Source: Actinomycetes bacterium (GTDB lineage: Bacteria > Actinomycetota > Acidimicrobiia > Acidimicrobiales > Palsa-688). From it: DNA of 64,000 nt. Each line of letters starts with the position of its first letter. The stretch's first letter is position 1. The notes under the pieces were generated by a model. The model worked only from the letters and a program-made list of their open reading frames with translations, was not told where the DNA came from and made no database searches. Made by a program: the position numbers and the translations under genes. This document shows, piece by piece, positions 1 to 8,107 of the stretch. Where the stretch lies: NCBI GenBank assembly GCA_021838445.1, contig JAKCDU010000002.1:98012-162011 (forward strand). Reading direction: 5' to 3'.

Positions 1-696
1 ATCCACGTGCACGGCTTCACCGCGCTCGAGGTGACCGAGGGGGCCCGGCGCCTCGGTGAGCCGCTGGAGACCTACCTGAGGCGCCTCATGGACGCCGGCC
101 TGCGCAGCCTGCCCGGGACCGCGGCCGAAATCCTCGACGACGGCATACGGGCCACCCTCTGCCCGGACAAGATCGACACCCAGCAGTGGCTCGACGCCCA
201 TCGCTCGGCCCACCGGGTCGGCCTGCGCTCGAACATCACCATCATGTTCGGCTCCATCGAGACCCCCCGCCACTGGGCCCGTCACCTGGTCATAACCCGC
301 GACCTGCAGAAGGAGACCGGCGGCTTCACCGAGTTCGTGGCGCTCCCCTTCGTGCACATGGCCGCCCCCATCTACCTGCAGCGCAAGTCCCGCCGCGGAC
401 CGACGTGGCGCGAGGTGGTGCTCATGCACGCCGTGGCCCGCATCGCCTACCGCGGCTTGATCGACCACGTCCAGGCGTCGTGGGTGAAACTCGGCGCCGA
501 CGGGGTGCGCCAGCTGCTCCAGGCCGGAGTGGACGACCTCGGGGGCACCCTCATCGACGAGAACATCTCCCGTGCCGCCGGTGCCTCCCACGGCCAAGGC
601 ATGCAGGAGGAAGGTTTCCGGTCGATCACCTCACCACTTGGTCGCACCCTGGAGCAGCGGACCACCCTGTACGGCAGGGTGGTCGCGGCCCTCTGA
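1..696 (+). CDS. fbiC: FbiC C-terminal part (CofH-like domain), 5' end outside window
   Basis: This is the last 231 residues of the F420 precursor synthase FbiC, which builds the deazaflavin FO from tyrosine and a pyrimidine. The reading frame is open at base 1 (IHVHGFTALEV), so the gene starts upstream; the GTG at 7 is internal. The segment matches the C-terminal, CofH-type half: conserved stretches include RSLPGTAAEIL, CPDKIDT, SNITIMFG, ARHLV and LGGTLIDENISRAAGA. The radical-SAM cysteines lie upstream of the window. F420 is the cofactor of many LLM-class enzymes, and one such gene is at 15251-16288, so the two may be functionally linked. Identification is from remembered family sequence and is strong. 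Confidence 0.93.
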   Translation: MHVHGFTALEVTEGARRLGEPLETYLRRLMDAGLRSLPGTAAEILDDGIRATLCPDKIDTQQWLDAHRSAHRVGLRSNITIMFGSIETPRHWARHLVITRDLQKETGGFTEFVALPFVHMAAPIYLQRKSRRGPTWREVVLMHAVARIAYRGLIDHVQASWVKLGADGVRQLLQAGVDDLGGTLIDENISRAAGASHGQGMQEEGFRSITSPLGRTLEQRTTLYGRVVAAL

Positions 697-731
697 CGGG
701 GTCGGAGGGGTGGGAGCCGAGCGGCAGCTCC

Positions 732-737
732 TAAGGT
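732..737 (+). promoter_or_regulatory. -10-like TAAGGT, leaderless start of the 745 gene
   Basis: TAAGGT ends 7 nt before the ATG at 745. A sigma-70-type -10 at this distance puts the transcription start at about the A of the ATG. No Shine-Dalgarno sequence is visible. The same hexamer recurs at 8095 and 29103. Confidence 0.6.
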
Positions 738-744
738 CGAACCC

Positions 745-1722
745 ATGAGAGCTGTTGTGTGCCGGGAGATCGGCGGCCCCGACCTCCTGGCCATCGAGGA
801 CGTGGCGGAGCCGGTCGCAGGGCCGGGGCAGGTGCTGGTCGAGGTCCGGGCCTGCTCGGTCAACTTCCCGGACCTGCTCATGATCCAGAACCTCTACCAG
901 TTCAAGCCGGAGCTGCCGTTCATCCCCGGCAGCGAGGTGGCCGGGGTGGTGCACGCCGTCGGGGACGGCGTCGACCGCTTCTCGCCCGGCGACAGGGTTC
1001 TCGGCAGCTCGCTGTTCGTGGGAGGGCTGGCCGAGTTGGCGGCACTGTCAGCCGACACGACCGTCGCCGTACCCGACGATGTCAGCTTCGAGGACGCCGC
1101 CGGACTCCTCTACGCCTACGGAACCTCTCAGTACGCCCTGAAGGACCGGGCCCGCCTGCGGCCGGGCGAGACCCTGCTGGTGCTCGGCGCGGCCGGAGGG
1201 GTGGGTCTGGCCGCGGTGGAGATCGGAGTCCTGATGGGCGCCCGGGTGATCGCCGCAGCGTCGACCGACGAGAAGCTCGAGCTGTGCCGGGCCCACGGGG
1301 CGGCGGAGACGATCAACTACAGCCGCGAGGACCTGAAGGCCCGGGTGCGCGAGCTCACCGGCGGCGCCGGGGCGGACGTGGTCTACGACCCGGTGGGCGG
1401 CCCCTACTCGGAGCCGGCCCTGCGCTCGACGGCCTGGGAGGGACGCTTCCTCGTCATCGGTTTCGCCGCCGGCGACATCCCCCGGATGCCGCTCAACCTG
1501 GCTCTGCTGCGCGGCTGCAGCATCGTCGGCGTGTTCTGGGGATCGTTCGTCGGGCGCGAACCGCAACGTCACCGGGCCAACGTCTCGGAGCTGGTGGAGT
1601 GGTGGCGCAGACAGTCCCTGCGACCGCACACTTCGGCGTCCTACCCACTCGAACGCTCGGCGTCGGCTTTCGCCGACCTGGCCGAGCGGCGGGTCATGGG
1701 CAAGGTGGTCGTGGTCCCCTGA
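745..1722 (+). CDS. Zinc-independent MDR quinone/enoyl reductase family oxidoreductase
   Basis: A 325-residue NADPH-dependent medium-chain reductase of the quinone oxidoreductase type. The N-terminal catalytic domain has the GroES-like pattern (SVNFPDLLMIQ, PGSEVAGVV, GDRVLGS). The Rossmann motif LGAAGGVGLAAVEIG lies near residues 148-162, and AGADVVYDPVGG follows. The structural and catalytic zinc cysteines of alcohol dehydrogenases are absent, which fits the zinc-free subgroup. Substrate is unknown; NADPH:quinone reduction or reduction of an enone or enoyl-CoA are the usual activities. The start is fixed by the -10-like TAAGGT 7 nt upstream. The gene is 48 bp after fbiC and in the same direction but has its own promoter signal. 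Confidence 0.88.
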   Translation: MRAVVCREIGGPDLLAIEDVAEPVAGPGQVLVEVRACSVNFPDLLMIQNLYQFKPELPFIPGSEVAGVVHAVGDGVDRFSPGDRVLGSSLFVGGLAELAALSADTTVAVPDDVSFEDAAGLLYAYGTSQYALKDRARLRPGETLLVLGAAGGVGLAAVEIGVLMGARVIAAASTDEKLELCRAHGAAETINYSREDLKARVRELTGGAGADVVYDPVGGPYSEPALRSTAWEGRFLVIGFAAGDIPRMPLNLALLRGCSIVGVFWGSFVGREPQRHRANVSELVEWWRRQSLRPHTSASYPLERSASAFADLAERRVMGKVVVVP

Positions 1723-1771
1723 CCACCCGGCCCGACCCAGGCGGAGCCCGGCGCCCCTCCGGCCTCCCGCG

Positions 1772-1777
1772 TAGGAT
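1772..1777 (+). promoter_or_regulatory. -10-like TAGGAT, leaderless start of the 1785 gene
   Basis: TAGGAT ends 7 nt before the ATG at 1785. Spacing matches the other leaderless candidates, and it decides the start of the M20 amidohydrolase. Confidence 0.6.
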
Positions 1778-1784
1778 AAGCGGA

Positions 1785-2996
1785 ATGAGCGGAATGGTCG
1801 ATAGAGAGCTCGCAGTCGATCTGAGACGATCCGCAGGGTCGGCCATGGAGGACGCCGTCGACACCCGACGCCGCATCCACGCCGACCCCGAGATCGGCCT
1901 GGAACTGCCCCACACCCAGGAGCTGGTGGCGTCGAAGCTGGCGCAACTGGGCCTGCGCATGGTCATGGGCCGCGGGTGCTCGTCAGTGGTCGCGGTCATC
2001 GAAGGTGACCGCCCCGGTCCGACCACGCTCCTTCGCGCCGACATGGACGCCCTGGAGATGCCCGAGGACACCGGCCTCGAGTTCGCGTCGCGGACCGCCG
2101 GGCGGATGCACGCCTGCGGCCACGACGCCCACACCGCCATGCTCCTCGGCGCCGCCCGCCTCCTCTGCGACCGGCGCCGCGAGCTCGCCGGCCGGGTGGT
2201 CCTCATGTTCCAACCGGGCGAGGAGGGCCATGACGGGGCCAGGGTCATGCTCGACGAGGGCCTCCTCGCCGAGTACCACCCGGACCGGGCCTTCGCCCTG
2301 CACATCTCCTCGGTCCTGCCGTCCGGGTGGATCAGCACCCGGCCGGGAACGCTGATGGCATCGGCCGACGAGTTCCGCGTGACGGTCACCGGCCGGGGCG
2401 GGCACGCCTCGATGCCCCACGACGCCACCGACCCGGTGCCGGCGGCCTGCACCATCGTGACCTCGATCCAGTCCATGGTGACCCGCACCGTGCCGGCCTT
2501 CGATCCCGCGGTGGTCACCGTCAGCACCATCCACGGGGGGACGGCGACCAACGTGATCCCCGAGCGGGTCGTTCTCGGCGGAACCATCCGGGCCGTCTCG
2601 GACCGCTCCCGTGACCTGGTGCTCTCCAAGCTCGGCGAGCTGTGCCGGAACGTGGCGGAAGCCCACGGCTGCCGGGCCGAGATGGAGGTCCAGCCGCACA
2701 GCTATCCCGTCACCGTCAACGACGACGACTTCGCCGCCCACACCCTCGCCGTGGCGCGCCGCCTGGTAGGCGACGGGGCCATGACGATGCCCACCCCGGT
2801 CATGGGGGCCGAGGACTGGTCCCACGTCCTGCGCCAGGTCAAGGGCAGCATGGCCTTCCTGGGAGCGGCCCCGAGCGGGGTGGCCAGTCCGGCCCCGAAC
2901 CACTCGAACCACTTCGTGATCGAAGAGGACGCCATGGCCGACGGGATGGCCATGTACGCGGCCATGGCTCTGAGCGGCGACGGTGAGCCGGCGTGA
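1785..2996 (+). CDS. M20-family amidohydrolase (N-acyl amino acid/hippurate hydrolase type)
   Basis: A 403-residue metallo-amidohydrolase of peptidase family M20D, which hydrolyses N-acyl amino acids or related amides. Visible metal and catalytic motifs are RADMDALEM, ACGHDAHTAMLLGAA, FQPGEEGHDGARVM and, near the C-terminus, MGAEDWS and PNHSNHF. The dimerisation lid contains GGHASMPHDATDP. The frame remains open far upstream, but that part overlaps the previous gene and is not credible; the start is set by TAGGAT 7 nt before this ATG. The stop overlaps the next gene's GTG (GTGA), so it is probably co-translated with the carbonic anhydrase. The exact acyl substrate cannot be read from sequence. 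Confidence 0.9.
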   Translation: MSGMVDRELAVDLRRSAGSAMEDAVDTRRRIHADPEIGLELPHTQELVASKLAQLGLRMVMGRGCSSVVAVIEGDRPGPTTLLRADMDALEMPEDTGLEFASRTAGRMHACGHDAHTAMLLGAARLLCDRRRELAGRVVLMFQPGEEGHDGARVMLDEGLLAEYHPDRAFALHISSVLPSGWISTRPGTLMASADEFRVTVTGRGGHASMPHDATDPVPAACTIVTSIQSMVTRTVPAFDPAVVTVSTIHGGTATNVIPERVVLGGTIRAVSDRSRDLVLSKLGELCRNVAEAHGCRAEMEVQPHSYPVTVNDDDFAAHTLAVARRLVGDGAMTMPTPVMGAEDWSHVLRQVKGSMAFLGAAPSGVASPAPNHSNHFVIEEDAMADGMAMYAAMALSGDGEPA

Positions 2997-3502
2997 GCGC
3001 CACTGATGGCCTCATCGCCAACGCCGAACGCTACTTCGAACGGGGCTTCCACGACGGCTCCCGGGCGGTGCGGCCGGCGCTACAGCTGACCGTCGTGTCG
3101 TGCATGGACTCGCGCATCGACCTGTTCTCCCTCCTCGGGCTCAAGATCGGCGACGCCCACATGATCCGCAACGCCGGCGGAGTGGTCACCGAGGACACCA
3201 TCCGTTCGCTGGCCATCTCGCAGCGCTTTCTCGGCACCCGCGAGATCGTGCTGATCCACCACACCAACTGCGGCCTCGAAGGACTCGACGACCAGCGGCT
3301 CGCCGACGACCTCGAGTCGGAGACGGGTACCCGTCCGACATGGCGGGCCCGCGGTTTCACCGACGTGGCCGACGATGTCCGGCGTTCCATCGAGGCCATC
3401 CGGGCCGACCCGTTCGTCAAGGAGAAGGGATCCATCCGCGGCTTCGTCTTCGACGTGGTGACCGGTCGCCTGGAGGAGGTCCAGCCCCCACCCAGATCAT
3501 GA
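2993..3502 (+). CDS. Beta-class carbonic anhydrase
   Basis: A 169-residue beta-carbonic anhydrase, interconverting CO2 and bicarbonate in the cytoplasm. Zinc ligands and active-site residues are all present: C37 with D39 and R41 in SCMDSR, then H90 and C93 in HHTNCG. The IRNAGG motif follows the first cysteine region. Length is typical of the short type of the family, such as mycobacterial Rv1284. The GTG start overlaps the TGA of the amidohydrolase gene (GTGA), indicating translational coupling. The reason for pairing with an amidohydrolase is not clear; CO2 from a carbamate product is one possibility but is speculation. Confidence 0.93.
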   Translation: MSATDGLIANAERYFERGFHDGSRAVRPALQLTVVSCMDSRIDLFSLLGLKIGDAHMIRNAGGVVTEDTIRSLAISQRFLGTREIVLIHHTNCGLEGLDDQRLADDLESETGTRPTWRARGFTDVADDVRRSIEAIRADPFVKEKGSIRGFVFDVVTGRLEEVQPPPRS

Positions 3503-3684
3503 CATCTGCACTGCCCTGACGTGCAGTCGGGTCGGGCCCCTTCGGGCAGCTCCCGAGGCCAAGTCCTGCCCCGAGGTGCAGCCAAAGGGACACAACCGCT
3601 CCGACCGCGGCCCACAGGCTTGCTCGTACTCCGGGCGTAGCCCATGATGTCACCCGGAAGTCACGTCGAAGGGAGCAGCCGGAA
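3503..3684. other. 182-bp intergenic region, no recognised element
   Basis: It contains a weak 6-bp stem, CTGCAC/GTGCAG, near 3510-3530 just after the carbonic anhydrase gene and a short imperfect CCTTCGGG/CCCGAGG pair. Neither has a T-tract. I compared the segment by eye with common riboswitch motifs and found no match. A Shine-Dalgarno-like GAAGGGAG precedes the next gene. Confidence 0.4.
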
Positions 3685-4674
3685 ATGGTTTGGCAACTGG
3701 ACCAGGGGCAACGTGAGCAGCTCATCGGAGTCGACCTGCCCCGTGACCCAGCCAGCTACATCAAGCAGATCAACGAGCCGCTGGGCGAGATCTTCCAGAC
3801 CTGGATGGAGAACCGGACCCGGGAGGGGAACACGCCGGTCGCCAATCTGGTGGACTTCCTGGTCAGGATCGATCTGGGTCATGACCCGACGGAGATCTAC
3901 GAGCACTTCCTGGGCCCCGAGGCCGAGACCGCCGGCCAGCCGATCAGCTGGCCCAGCAACTACGACATCGCCGCCGCCATCAACGAGATCGCCACCTACG
4001 AGGTGATGTCGACGCTCGCCGAAGCTACGAACGAGACGGTCGAAAAGCCGAGCTACCAGGAGTACGCCGACGCCGTCCGCCGGGCCGGCGAACTGGGGCT
4101 GCAATGGCTGGGTGACGTGTACGTCCCGTCGTTCGTCGGTGAGGCCTCGATCATGGCCGAGGAGGAGTCGAAGAAGCTGCTGGAGGACCTCCAGCGCATG
4201 ACCGACGAGGAAGGTGAAGAGGGCGAGCAGCAGCCCCTCGGAGAGGCCCCCCCGGACCTCGGCGGCGACGATCTGGTCGCGATCGCCGAGCAGCAGGTAG
4301 GGGCCGTGGAGCTCGACCCGGTGCAGATGCGCACGCAGATCCTCGCCTCGTGGCCGTCCTTTGCCTCGAACCTGCGCGATTCCAACCAGCAAACCCTCAA
4401 GAATCTGGACGAGGACGAGAGCGGGGCCCACCCGCTCCCCCTGCTCGTGATGGAGAACTGGGTCCAGGTCGGCGACGACCTCGAGCTGTTGGAACAGGCA
4501 CAACACCAGTTCCTCTTGGACAACTGCACCCGGGGATCGGTGTGGATCCCGCTCAAAGGCGGTGTCTTCAATCCCGGCACGATCGCAGTAGCGGGACCCT
4601 TCACCCAGGACGACAAGGACCGGATCGTCCGCCGCTTCGGCGAATTCTCCAAGAAGGCTGTCGAGTTCCGCTGA
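3685..4674 (+). CDS. Unrecognised acidic cytoplasmic protein
   Basis: A 329-residue protein I do not recognise. It has no signal peptide or membrane segment. The first 160 residues are a mixed, probably helical region (for example VANLVDFLVRIDLG and ASIMAEEESKKLL). A very acidic linker rich in E, G and Q follows at about residues 170-195 (TDEEGEEGEQQPLGE). The C-terminal 130 residues look like a compact domain ending in GGVFNPGTIAVAGPFTQDD and RRFGEFSKKAVEFR. The start is supported by a GAAGGGAG ribosome site about 12 nt upstream. Codon use and GC-rich third positions look like those of its neighbours, so it is very likely expressed. It stands alone between the carbonic anhydrase and enoyl-CoA hydratase genes. 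Confidence 0.8.
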   Translation: MVWQLDQGQREQLIGVDLPRDPASYIKQINEPLGEIFQTWMENRTREGNTPVANLVDFLVRIDLGHDPTEIYEHFLGPEAETAGQPISWPSNYDIAAAINEIATYEVMSTLAEATNETVEKPSYQEYADAVRRAGELGLQWLGDVYVPSFVGEASIMAEEESKKLLEDLQRMTDEEGEEGEQQPLGEAPPDLGGDDLVAIAEQQVGAVELDPVQMRTQILASWPSFASNLRDSNQQTLKNLDEDESGAHPLPLLVMENWVQVGDDLELLEQAQHQFLLDNCTRGSVWIPLKGGVFNPGTIAVAGPFTQDDKDRIVRRFGEFSKKAVEFR

Positions 4675-4710
4675 GCCGCCTGGCGCAGCCTTCGAGATTG
4701 CCCTTCCCCC

Positions 4711-4716
4711 TATAGT
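4711..4716 (+). promoter_or_regulatory. -10-like TATAGT with a leader and strong ribosome site for 4742
   Basis: TATAGT is 25 nt before the ATG at 4742 and is followed by AAGGGGAGGA at about 4727-4736, a strong Shine-Dalgarno sequence. Unlike many genes here, this one would have a short conventional leader of about 19 nt. Confidence 0.5.
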
Positions 4717-4741
4717 TCAGGGGCAAAAGGGGAGGAACCCA

Positions 4742-5599
4742 ATGGCATACACCGTCATCCTCGTGGACGAGCCGGCACCAGGCGTCCGCCGCATCACATT
4801 GAACCGGCCCGAGAAGCGCAACGCACTGTTCCACCCGCTGCGGGGTGAGATCCTCGACGCCCTGCGGGACGCCGACCAGGACGACTCGATCCGGGTCAGC
4901 ATCGTGCGCGGCGCCGGCAAGTGCTTCTCGGCCGGCTACGACCTCGGAGGCGGCAACGAGGGACTCGACGAGCCGTTCTACACCCCCGGGGGAGACGGCC
5001 ACTGGCCCCGCCATGTCACCGAGGGCTGGATGAGCATCTGGGACCTGGCCAAGCCGGTCATCGCCCAGGTCCACGGCTACTGCCTGGCCGGCGGCAGCGA
5101 GCTGGCCTCGGGCTGCGACCTCATCTATGTGGCCGAGGACGCCCAGATCGGTTACCCGGCGGTCCGCTTCGGCGTGCCCGACATGCACTTCCACGCCTGG
5201 ACCATGGGGATGCGCAAGGCCATGGAGGCCATGCTCACCGGCAACTCCATGAGCGGGGTGGAGGCCGTCCGCCTGGGCTGGGCCAACGACGCCTTCCCGG
5301 TCGACCAGCTCGACGCCGCCGTCGTGGACGTGGCCTCGCGCATCGCCCAGCTGCCGCCGGACATCGTCCAGATCAACAAGCGGGTCGTGCACCGCCAGAT
5401 GGAGGTCATGGGGCTTCGCACCGGCATCAGGATCGGTACCGAACTGTGTGCCCTCGGAACCCGCCAGGAGTCCATGCGTGCGTTCATCGCCGAGATGGAG
5501 GGCGGCCTCACCGCCGCCCTGACCAAGCGTGACGCCCCCTTCGGCGACTACCGCACCGCCGAGCGCCAGCCTTCGGCCGCCCCCACCGCCGGGGACTGA
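4742..5599 (+). CDS. Enoyl-CoA hydratase/isomerase (crotonase) family protein
   Basis: A 285-residue crotonase-fold protein acting on an acyl-CoA thioester. The first oxyanion-hole segment is SAGYDLGGG (residues 63-71) and the second is HGYCLAGGSELASGCDL (111-127). E120 corresponds to the first catalytic glutamate of hydratases (E144 in rat). The second glutamate (E164, in GQPE) is replaced: here the motif is GYPA with A140. A classical two-glutamate hydration is therefore doubtful; isomerase, hydrolase or another crotonase reaction is possible. The start follows a strong Shine-Dalgarno sequence. The gene faces the two-domain CoA transferase gene, with a hairpin between them. Confidence 0.88.
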   Translation: MAYTVILVDEPAPGVRRITLNRPEKRNALFHPLRGEILDALRDADQDDSIRVSIVRGAGKCFSAGYDLGGGNEGLDEPFYTPGGDGHWPRHVTEGWMSIWDLAKPVIAQVHGYCLAGGSELASGCDLIYVAEDAQIGYPAVRFGVPDMHFHAWTMGMRKAMEAMLTGNSMSGVEAVRLGWANDAFPVDQLDAAVVDVASRIAQLPPDIVQINKRVVHRQMEVMGLRTGIRIGTELCALGTRQESMRAFIAEMEGGLTAALTKRDAPFGDYRTAERQPSAAPTAGD

Positions 5600-5637
5600 T
5601 CCGCCCACCACCCACCACCCACCTACCGCCGAGAGCC

Positions 5638-5673
5638 GGGGGGCGCCAGGCGCAAAGGCGCGGGCGCCCTCCC
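5638..5673. terminator. Compound hairpin between convergent genes
   Basis: An outer stem GGGCGCC/GGCGCCC encloses an inner GCGC-AAAG-GCGC hairpin. It sits between the ends of the crotonase gene (+) and the CoA-transferase gene (-) and may terminate both. No T-tract is visible on the plus strand. The preceding bases carry short CCACC-type repeats. Confidence 0.5.
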
Positions 5674-5700
5674 CGGGGCGGCGTCTCGACCACCACTTCT

Positions 5701-8040
5701 TCAGATGCACACCCCGTCGCGGGCCAGTTGCTGCACCTTCTCGGCCCCGAGGCCGAGAACCTGGCCCAGGACCTCGGCGGTGTCAGCTCCGAGGCAGGGG
5801 GCCGACGCCGGCACCCGCTGGGCGGTGAGCGACATCCGCACCGGGTCACCGGCGTGACGCTCGGGCCCCACCTCCGGGTGGTTCAACTCGACGAGAAAGC
5901 CGCGGGCCCGCAGGTGGGGGTCGTCGAGATGGTCGAGCGGTCCCGTGACCGGACAGGCGGAGACCCCCGCCGCCTGCAGGCGGGCCGACAGGTCGCCGCC
6001 GTCCTGGCCGGCTGTCCACTCAGCCACCCGGGCGGCGATCTCCCCGGCCCGCTCGAGACGGCCCCCAAGCGTGGTCGAACCAGGGTCGTCGGGCCAGCCG
6101 GCCACGCCGCGCAGGGCCTCCCACTGGGCATCGTCGGCAGCCACGATGGCCACCCAGCGGTCGTCGCCGGCCACCGGGAACACCCCGTGGGGGCAGGCCC
6201 GGGTGCTGTCGTTGCCCGCCGCTCGGGGGTCCGCACCCGACGCCCAGGCGTCGATGTAGACCTCGCCGCGCAGCCACGCCGCGAACTCCGTCTGGGCCAT
6301 CTCGATCTGCTGACCCTCGCCGGTGAGACGGCGGTGGTCGATGGCCGCCAGGACGGCCACCGAGAGGAATTTGCCGGCGACGTGATCGGGATGGTTGAGC
6401 GAGGTGCCGCACGGATACGGCGCGTCGGGATGGTTCCACAGGTGGTGCTGACCGACGAAGCCGAAGTTGAGCGGCCCGTAGGCCGGCATCCGGGCCAGCG
6501 GCCCGGTCGAGCCGTAGCCCTGTGACGACACGTAGATGACCTGCGGGTTGAGCGCTCTAACAGCCTGGTAGCCGAGGCCCATGTCCTCGAGCACCCCTCC
6601 GCGGTAGTTCTCCACCACGACGTCGGCCCGGGCGCACAGCTGGCGGGCCAGCGCCCTGCCCTCCTCGGTGTCCAGGTTGAGCGTGACGCTGCGCCGGCCC
6701 CGGCACTCGGCGTTGAAGGCGAAGGCGCAGTTGACCCGATCGAATCCGGCCGTGCGCAACACGTCGAGGTGCACGGCCGACTCGATCTTGATGACGTCGG
6801 CCCCGAAGCCGGACAGGACCAGGCTCAGCTCCGGCCCCACCGCGGCCATTCCGAACTCGACGACCCGCAGACCTTCGAGCAGCATCCCGTCGCCTCCCCC
6901 TGAGCGGGGGTCGGGGCGCTCGGGCCACACCAGGGCGGCCGGCGCGGCGGGGTCCACCGGGGTCGCCGGCCGGGCCGAGCTGCGTCCCGGTGTGGCCGAC
7001 AAGTGGACCGGGGGCCGGACCACGGGAGCGCCCTCGAAGCCGGCGAAGGCCGACTCGTCGAAGACGCGGCGGTGCTGCACATGCTCGTGGGCCACGTACT
7101 CGCTCGGCATGTGGATGACCCCGAGGGTGGCCCCCACCCGGCTGGCCTCCTCGAAGAGCTGGGCCCGGGTACGGTCGCGCAGCGTCTCGGCCATCACCAG
7201 CCGGGCCACGTCGGCGTTCATCCGCCGGTACAGCGGGTCCAGCCACTCCTCGGCGGTGAGCACCTCCGGCTCTCCCGCCAGTCGCACCGCACCCCGCCAC
7301 TGCTTGTCGTTGCCGATCACGAAGCGCACCCAGCCGTCCGCCGCCGGTAGCACCTGATAGAAGCCGTCGGCGTTCCGTTTGCCCTCGGCCGGCAGGAAAG
7401 GATTGATCTTCAGGTAGTCGTGGACGGCCACCGACCACGGCACCGTGCCGGCCAGAGTGGCCTCTTGGACGCTGATCTCCACGGTCTGGCCCCGCCCGTG
7501 ACGGCGCCGGTCCATGAGGGCGGCGACGGCGCCGATGGCCCCGTACACAGAGGCGGCGTCGTGGGCGAGGAACCCCGGGCACCAGCAGGGCGCCCGGTCG
7601 GGGAACCCACTGGCGAACAGGGTCCCTCCGGCCGCCTGGGCGGTGAGCGGTTCGAGCCGCCAGCCCGAGCGGGGACCGCTCGACCCGAAGTCGGTCAGGG
7701 TCACGTGCACCAGGTGGGGATGAACCGCCCGTACGGAGGCCTCGTCGAGTCCGAGAGCGTCCCGCTCGGCGGGTCGCAGGTTATCGATCAGCACGTCGGC
7801 GCGCGCCGCCAGCCCGTGCAGCACCTGCGGGTCTCCGGCCCAGGCGAGGCGCCGCTTGTTGGCGTGGCGGTACTCCTCCTCGCTGCCCTGCGCCGGCTGT
7901 CGGCGGGGCCCATCGAGACGGATCACGTCGGCGCCCAGGTCGGCCATCATCCGGCCGCACATGGCTCCCCTCAAGTCGGTGACCTCGAGCACCCTCCAGG
8001 CCCCGAGCGGGCCGCGTCGCATTTCGGCGTCATGATCCAC
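5701..8040 (-). CDS. Tandem two-domain CaiB/BaiF (class III) CoA-transferase
   Basis: A 779-residue protein made of two complete class III CoA-transferase domains, about residues 10-400 and 410-779. Each has the N-terminal Rossmann pattern (VLEVTDLRGAMCGRMMADLG and VVEFGMAAVGPELSL) and each keeps the acidic residue I take as the catalytic aspartate (FLAHDAASVYG in domain 1, NHPDHVAGK in domain 2). The family moves CoA between carboxylic acids through an enzyme-bound anhydride. Actinobacterial double-domain members such as Rv1866 of M. tuberculosis have a similar length. Fusion probably replaces the usual interlocked homodimer. I chose the GTG at 8040 because a TATGCT -10 lies 8 nt upstream; an ATG at 8022 is the alternative. 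It is divergent from the racemase gene. Confidence 0.88.
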   Translation of the reverse strand: MDHDAEMRRGPLGAWRVLEVTDLRGAMCGRMMADLGADVIRLDGPRRQPAQGSEEEYRHANKRRLAWAGDPQVLHGLAARADVLIDNLRPAERDALGLDEASVRAVHPHLVHVTLTDFGSSGPRSGWRLEPLTAQAAGGTLFASGFPDRAPCWCPGFLAHDAASVYGAIGAVAALMDRRRHGRGQTVEISVQEATLAGTVPWSVAVHDYLKINPFLPAEGKRNADGFYQVLPAADGWVRFVIGNDKQWRGAVRLAGEPEVLTAEEWLDPLYRRMNADVARLVMAETLRDRTRAQLFEEASRVGATLGVIHMPSEYVAHEHVQHRRVFDESAFAGFEGAPVVRPPVHLSATPGRSSARPATPVDPAAPAALVWPERPDPRSGGGDGMLLEGLRVVEFGMAAVGPELSLVLSGFGADVIKIESAVHLDVLRTAGFDRVNCAFAFNAECRGRRSVTLNLDTEEGRALARQLCARADVVVENYRGGVLEDMGLGYQAVRALNPQVIYVSSQGYGSTGPLARMPAYGPLNFGFVGQHHLWNHPDAPYPCGTSLNHPDHVAGKFLSVAVLAAIDHRRLTGEGQQIEMAQTEFAAWLRGEVYIDAWASGADPRAAGNDSTRACPHGVFPVAGDDRWVAIVAADDAQWEALRGVAGWPDDPGSTTLGGRLERAGEIAARVAEWTAGQDGGDLSARLQAAGVSACPVTGPLDHLDDPHLRARGFLVELNHPEVGPERHAGDPVRMSLTAQRVPASAPCLGADTAEVLGQVLGLGAEKVQQLARDGVCI

Positions 8041-8048
8041 AGGTCCGG

Positions 8049-8054
8049 AGCATA
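8049..8054 (-). promoter_or_regulatory. -10-like TATGCT, leaderless start at 8040
   Basis: On the minus strand TATGCT ends 8 nt before GTG 8040. No ribosome site is visible. It is back-to-back with the plus-strand TAAGGT at 8095. Confidence 0.5.
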
Positions 8055-8094
8055 AAGCCGCCGGGGAGCGATCGCGGGTGGCAGCCCCACCATC

Positions 8095-8100
8095 TAAGGT
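8095..8100 (+). promoter_or_regulatory. -10-like TAAGGT, leaderless start at 8108
   Basis: TAAGGT ends 7 nt before GTG 8108, the same arrangement as at 732-745. It decides the start of the racemase gene. Confidence 0.6.
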
Positions 8101-8107
8101 TCGGCTC

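Noticed and set aside
759..1784. A long open frame extends from 759 into the M20 amidohydrolase frame.
   Set aside because: It lies inside the quinone oxidoreductase gene in another frame, has Arg/Gly/Pro-rich shadow composition, and the -10-like TAGGAT at 1772 fits the start at 1785.
3503..3684. Possible riboswitch or small RNA upstream of the unknown gene.
   Set aside because: I saw only weak short stems and no conserved core of a riboswitch class known to me.
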